Shown piece after piece: positions 5,331-8,384 of a stretch of 8,384 nt of DNA. This DNA is from Bacillota bacterium. Lineage in GTDB: Bacteria > Bacillota > Clostridia > Peptostreptococcales > Anaerovoracaceae. Where the stretch lies: the NCBI GenBank assembly GCA_023394035.1, contig JAEXBK010000134.1:1-8384 (forward strand), written 5' to 3'. The stretch's first letter is position 1. The number at the start of each line of letters is the position of its first letter. The notes beneath the pieces were generated by a model, which searched no databases, had not been told where the DNA came from, and was given only the letters and a program-made list of their open reading frames with translations. The position numbers and the translations under genes were made by a program.

Positions 5331-6674
5331 TTATACAATACCCTGGAGCATCATTGCTTCTGCTACTCTTTCGAATCCTGCAATGTTAGCACCTGCAATG
5401 AGGTTGAATCCGAGGTTGTAACGTTCGCAAGCATCAGCAGCTAACTTGAAGATGTTTACCATGATTCCTTCGAGCTGTGCGTAAACGTCTTCTTCGGAGA
5501 ATACGATGTGCTGAGCGTTCTGGCTCATTTCGAGGCATGAGCATGCAACTCCGCCTGCGTTTGCAGCCTTTGACGGTCCTACTATCACGCCGTTCTCCTG
5601 GAGATAAGCGATAGCTTCGTTTGTTGTAGGCATGTTAGCACCTTCGCAGAGGTATTTGCAGCCGTTAGCGACCATTGTCTTTGCGTCTTCTATGCGAATC
5701 TCGTTCTGAGTTGCGCATGGGATGTAAAGGTCAGCCTTAACTTCCCAAGGCTTCTTGCCTGCGAAGAATTTTGCGTTAGGATATTTCTCTGCATATGGTG
5801 CGCAGATATTCTTTCCGCTGTTTCTGAGCTCGAGCATGAAGTCAATCTTGTCACCTGAAACGCCTTCTTCGTCGAGGATGTATCCGTCCGGTCCTGAGAT
5901 TGTGATAACCTTAGCGCCGAGCTGGTTGAGCTTTGTAACTGTACCCCATGAAACGTTACCGAATCCGGAAACTGCTACTGTCTTGCCCTTGAGCTCTTCG
6001 CCTACGTGCTTCAGCATTTCTCTTGCGAAGAATACGATACCGTAGCCTGTAGCTTCTGTTCTTCCTGCGAGGCCGCCGTTCTTTGTTCCTTTACCTGTCC
6101 AAGTTCCGTCGTAACGGTTTACGATTCTCTTGTACTGACCCATCATGAATCCGATTTCTCTTCCGCCAACACCGAGGTCACCTGCAGGAACGTCCGTGTC
6201 AGGTCCGATGTATCTGTAGAGCTCGTTGATGTATGACTGGCAGAATCTCATGATTTCGCCGTCAGTCTTGCCGTTTGGATCAAAGTCTGCGCCGCCCTTA
6301 CCGCCGCCGATTGGAAGGCCTGTAAGGCTGTTCTTGAAGATCTGTTCGAATCCAAGGAACTTAAGGATTCCAGGATAAACGTTTGGTGCGAATCTCATAC
6401 CGCCCTTGTAAGGTCCAAGTGCGCTGTTGAATTCATACCTGTAGCCTCTGTTGACCTGAACTTTACCGTTGTCGTCAACCCAAGGAACTCTGAAGCTGAT
6501 GCCTCTTTCAGGCTCGATAAGTCTTTCGATCAGTCCAGCCTCGACATACTCAGGATGAGCTTCAAGAACCGGTTCGATAGAAGTAAGAACTTCTTCGACT
6601 GTCTGCAGAAATTCAGGCTCACCTGGATTCTTTTTGGCAGCGATGTCGATGTACTTCTGAACTAAATTTCCCAT
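5331..6674 (-). CDS. gdhA: Glutamate dehydrogenase, hexameric, probably NAD-dependent
   Basis: This enzyme interconverts L-glutamate and 2-oxoglutarate plus ammonia in the cytoplasm. The protein is 447 aa, the normal length for the small hexameric class. The substrate domain has PYKGGMRF (Lys90), FKNSLTG (Lys114), PIGGGKGG (Lys126) and PAGDLGVGGRE (catalytic Asp166). The Rossmann part carries GFGNVSWG (237-244) and ISGPDGY (259-265), and the C-terminal part has GGVACSCLEMSQN. The Phe in GFGN and the Pro-Asp in GPDG match the residues I recall as setting NAD preference in Clostridium symbiosum GDH; NADP enzymes such as that of E. coli have a different loop. Automatic annotation as 'NADP-specific' should therefore be doubted. 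The start is supported by AGAGGAG (6681-6687 on the minus strand), 6 nt from the ATG. It is monocistronic, convergent with the wall gene and divergent from mgtE. In amino-acid fermenters such an enzyme usually works in glutamate oxidation. Confidence 0.96.
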   Translation of the reverse strand: MGNLVQKYIDIAAKKNPGEPEFLQTVEEVLTSIEPVLEAHPEYVEAGLIERLIEPERGISFRVPWVDDNGKVQVNRGYRYEFNSALGPYKGGMRFAPNVYPGILKFLGFEQIFKNSLTGLPIGGGKGGADFDPNGKTDGEIMRFCQSYINELYRYIGPDTDVPAGDLGVGGREIGFMMGQYKRIVNRYDGTWTGKGTKNGGLAGRTEATGYGIVFFAREMLKHVGEELKGKTVAVSGFGNVSWGTVTKLNQLGAKVITISGPDGYILDEEGVSGDKIDFMLELRNSGKNICAPYAEKYPNAKFFAGKKPWEVKADLYIPCATQNEIRIEDAKTMVANGCKYLCEGANMPTTNEAIAYLQENGVIVGPSKAANAGGVACSCLEMSQNAQHIVFSEEDVYAQLEGIMVNIFKLAADACERYNLGFNLIAGANIAGFERVAEAMMLQGIV

Positions 6675-6680
6675 CGTAAT

Positions 6681-6687
6681 CTCCTCT
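6681..6687 (-). promoter_or_regulatory. Ribosome binding site of gdhA
   Basis: The minus strand reads AGAGGAG, 6 nt before the ATG at 6674. This fixes the start codon; no competing in-frame start with a better site is seen. Confidence 0.85.
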
Positions 6688-6715
6688 TTTCTTTATTAAG
6701 ATTTAATAAGTAATT

Positions 6716-6759
6716 AAAGTGGATGACTTGTATACATCCAATATTAAATATACCACTTT
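6716..6759. promoter_or_regulatory. Nested inverted repeats around the gdhA start site
   Basis: AAAGTGG (6716-6722) and CCACTTT (6753-6759) are exact inverted copies. Inside them, TGGATG (6720-6725) and CATCCA (6735-6740) form a second inverted repeat with a 9-nt spacer. The right outer arm lies within the -10/-35 spacer of the gdhA promoter. The inner dyad covers the first 20 or so bases expected to be transcribed. They could be an operator for a repressor or a 5' stem-loop stabilising gdhA mRNA. No regulator gene is next to it. Confidence 0.5.
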
Positions 6760-6775
6760 GATATTTTTCCGTCAA
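6747..6775 (-). promoter_or_regulatory. Sigma-A promoter of gdhA
   Basis: Read on the minus strand, TTGACG (6775-6770), a 17-bp spacer and TATATT (6752-6747) give a near-consensus promoter. Transcription should start near 6740, leaving a leader of about 66 nt before the gdhA ATG. Confidence 0.85.
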
Positions 6776-6841
6776 TATAGAAAGCTGTTTTTTCAAGTAT
6801 TTCGAGGTATTAATACAAAGTTTTCTTCATATCTGCGTTTG

Positions 6842-6871
6842 TTGACATGATATTGCAAATTGGCTTATAAT
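6842..6871 (+). promoter_or_regulatory. Sigma-A promoter of mgtE
   Basis: TTGACA (6842-6847), an 18-bp spacer and TATAAT (6866-6871) match the consensus hexamers exactly. Transcription should begin near 6878, giving a leader of about 70 nt. That is too short for the Mg2+-sensing M-box riboswitch, which is about 160-170 nt long, although M-boxes often precede mgtE in Firmicutes. Confidence 0.85.
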
Positions 6872-6884
6872 ATAAATGTATTAT

Positions 6885-6904
6885 TGCGCTTTGGCGCATA
6901 TGCG
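6885..6904 (+). promoter_or_regulatory. Small hairpin and overlapping palindrome in the mgtE leader
   Basis: TGCGC (6885-6889) pairs with GCGCA (6894-6898) around the loop TTTG. The right arm also belongs to the palindrome CGCATATGCG (6895-6904), so the two structures are mutually exclusive. It lies at the expected 5' end of the transcript, 31-50 nt before the ribosome site. There is no T-run, so it is not a terminator. It could be a 5' stabiliser or operator; its function is unknown. Confidence 0.4.
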
Positions 6905-6934
6905 TATGAAATTATTTAAGACACAAATTACCGG

Positions 6935-6944
6935 AAAGGAGGAG
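6935..6944 (+). promoter_or_regulatory. Ribosome binding site of mgtE
   Basis: AAAGGAGGAG is a near-perfect Shine-Dalgarno sequence. GGAGG ends 7 nt before the ATG at 6950, which fixes the start over the later in-frame Met at residue 11. Confidence 0.9.
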
Positions 6945-6949
6945 CTGCG

Positions 6950-8347
6950 ATGGATGCTGTGTTTGGAGACCGTGAAGCGATGATCGAAGAAAGCACTGAA
7001 AAAATCATAGAACTGATTGCAGAAAAGAAATATTTCAGAGCGCGCGATGAGCTCCTCAAATATAATTCGGTAGACATAGCGGAGCTTCTTGAGGATATAA
7101 CGGAAGAACTCGGCATACAGTCTACTGTAATACTGTTCCGCCTGCTTCCTAAGGATGTTTCGGTAGAAGTATTTTCGGAGCTGCCTTCGGATGATCAGGT
7201 GGAGATCATTTCCGGAATAACCGATAAGGAAATAGAATATATAGTGCGCGAGATGGACTTCGACGATAAGATCGACATTTTGGAGGAGCTGCCGGCAAAT
7301 ATAGTCGATAAGATCCTCGAAAAAACACCGAAGAGCGAGCGCAAACTCATAAATACGTTTTTGAACTATCCGGAATCGTGTGCAGGAAGCCTCATGACAC
7401 CGGATTATATCAGCCTTCATAAGGACTGGAGCGTAAGAGAGGCACTAGACCACATAAAAGACGTGGGGATGGATGCGGAGACCATATATACATGCTATGT
7501 AAAGGATCCCGGTCGAAAGCTCATAGGCATAGTTCCGTTGTCAACGCTTGTAGTCTCCGACAAAGAGACAAGAATAAACGATATAATGCGTACCGATTTT
7601 GTAAGCGAAAACGTGTACGAGGATCAGGAGCAGGTTGCTGCAGACTTCAAAAAGTACGGTTTTATTGCGATACCTGTTGTAGACAACGAGTTCAGACTCG
7701 TCGGCATAATAACATTCGACGACATACTTGACGTCATCGAAGAAGAAGCAACTGAAGATATCGAGAGAATGGGCGGTGTCATCGACTTTGACAGCTCTGA
7801 CAAGGGCTATCTCGATATGCCGGTCATCACTCATGTAATAAACAGACTTCCGTGGCTTGTTATCCTGATGATAGCATACATATTTACAGGAATGATAATA
7901 ACGGGCTTTGAGGATAAGCTTAAGACGGCAATAAGTCTCGTTGCGTATATGCCTATGCTTATGGGCACAGGCGGAAATACGGGCTCTCAGGCTGCAACGC
8001 TGATAATACGCGGACTTGCGACAGACGAAGTCGAGCCTGCCGATTTTCTGAAAGTATTATGGAAGGAAACACGGATAGGCCTTATGCTCGGCTCGCTTTT
8101 GAGCTTCATAAACTTTTTCAGGGTATGGCTGCTTGACGGCGAAGGCTTTTTCGTTGCGTTAACCGTATGTGCGGCTATGATATTTATAGTTATGTTCGCC
8201 AAAATAATAGGCAGTATGATTCCGCTTCTCGTAAAGAAGGTGAAGCTTGACCCGGCGCTTATAGCAAATCCGGCTATATCTTCTATTTCTGATGCGGTTG
8301 CTCTTTCGATATACTTCCTGATGGCGATGATTTTCCTCGGTCTTTAA
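6950..8347 (+). CDS. mgtE: Magnesium transporter MgtE
   Basis: MgtE is a dimeric Mg2+-selective channel in the cytoplasmic membrane, closed when internal Mg2+ is high. The 465-aa protein is close to the usual 450-460. Parts in order: an acidic helical N domain (about 37-138), first CBS domain (about 145-205, MTPDYISL), second CBS domain (about 209-265, IMRTDFVS and LVGIITFDDILDVI), a plug helix (about 266-296, with TEDIERMGGV), then about five membrane helices from residue 300 to the end. The pore signature GTGGNTGSQAATLIIRGLA spans 339-357. The last helix has DPALIANPAISSISD, whose Asp448 fits the conserved membrane Asp of the family. Many Asp and Glu residues in the cytosolic half fit Mg2+ sensing by the domain itself. 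It has its own consensus promoter and a short leader, so I expect control mainly at the channel, not by an M-box. All family landmarks are intact. Confidence 0.97.
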   Translation: MDAVFGDREAMIEESTEKIIELIAEKKYFRARDELLKYNSVDIAELLEDITEELGIQSTVILFRLLPKDVSVEVFSELPSDDQVEIISGITDKEIEYIVREMDFDDKIDILEELPANIVDKILEKTPKSERKLINTFLNYPESCAGSLMTPDYISLHKDWSVREALDHIKDVGMDAETIYTCYVKDPGRKLIGIVPLSTLVVSDKETRINDIMRTDFVSENVYEDQEQVAADFKKYGFIAIPVVDNEFRLVGIITFDDILDVIEEEATEDIERMGGVIDFDSSDKGYLDMPVITHVINRLPWLVILMIAYIFTGMIITGFEDKLKTAISLVAYMPMLMGTGGNTGSQAATLIIRGLATDEVEPADFLKVLWKETRIGLMLGSLLSFINFFRVWLLDGEGFFVALTVCAAMIFIVMFAKIIGSMIPLLVKKVKLDPALIANPAISSISDAVALSIYFLMAMIFLGL

Positions 8348-8349
8348 TT

Positions 8350-8384
8350 ATGGATATAAAAAAAATCAGGAGCAGGGACAAAGC
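8350..8384 (+). CDS. Possible start of a downstream gene, cut by window edge
   Basis: An ATG two bases after the mgtE stop opens a frame reading MDIKKIRSRDK before the window ends. The tight spacing suggests translational coupling with mgtE. There is no clear ribosome site within the end of mgtE, and 11 codons are too few to recognise a family. No terminator is visible between mgtE and this frame, which fits a shared transcript. The true start could also lie further downstream, at a site outside the window. Confidence 0.35.
   Translation, partial: MDIKKIRSRDK

Noticed and set aside
6675..6949. M-box riboswitch or T-box leader in the gdhA/mgtE divergent region
   Set aside because: Both promoters leave leaders of only about 66-72 nt, no conserved M-box or T-box sequence is seen, and there is no attenuator hairpin with a T-run.
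6881..7420. 179-codon minus-strand frame over the mgtE leader and N domain
   Set aside because: It runs antisense through the mgtE promoter leader and coding region, with a Cys/Tyr/Arg-rich composition typical of a shadow frame.
1..8384. Mobile element, CRISPR array, tRNA or defence system
   Set aside because: No transposase, integrase, phage or Cas-like protein, spaced repeat array or tRNA-like T-arm sequence was seen; all main genes are common chromosomal ones.

Overview
The window looks like ordinary chromosome from an anaerobic member of the Firmicutes, most likely class Clostridia. The signs are moderately AT-rich DNA, strong AGGAGG-type ribosome sites, sigma-A promoters of the TTGACA/TATAAT kind, an AddA-type (not RecB-type) recombination nuclease, a Clostridium-type hexameric glutamate dehydrogenase, and a LysM-G5-NlpC/P60-like cell-wall protein. 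I cannot name the genus from sequence alone.

Layout from left to right: (1) addA on the + strand, missing roughly its first 20-25 codons at the window edge, closed by a small GC-rich terminator. (2) A 411-bp AT-rich intergenic region with two related inverted repeats, a perfect 11-bp tandem repeat just upstream of a sigma-A promoter, and a leader of about 110 bases with several nested pairing possibilities. (3) A secreted or membrane-anchored cell-wall protein (LysM, G5 and a divergent NlpC/P60-like domain), ending in a strong terminator. (4) gdhA on the - strand, convergent with the wall gene and separated from it by two terminators; the gdhA one is a perfect 28-bp palindrome. (5) A 275-bp divergent promoter region holding a sigma-A promoter for gdhA (-) and a near-perfect one for mgtE (+). 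(6) mgtE, a Mg2+ channel with N, CBS-pair, plug-helix and membrane parts, followed after 2 bp by the possible first codons of another gene that runs off the window.

The genes do not form one pathway: DNA break repair, wall remodelling, nitrogen/glutamate metabolism and magnesium uptake sit side by side as separate transcription units, each with its own promoter or terminator. I see no mobile element, CRISPR array, tRNA, rRNA, toxin-antitoxin pair or defence island. The most interesting material is regulatory: the DNA and RNA signals in front of the wall hydrolase (a WalR-like direct repeat plus a structured leader I cannot assign to a known family), and the dyads around the gdhA promoter.
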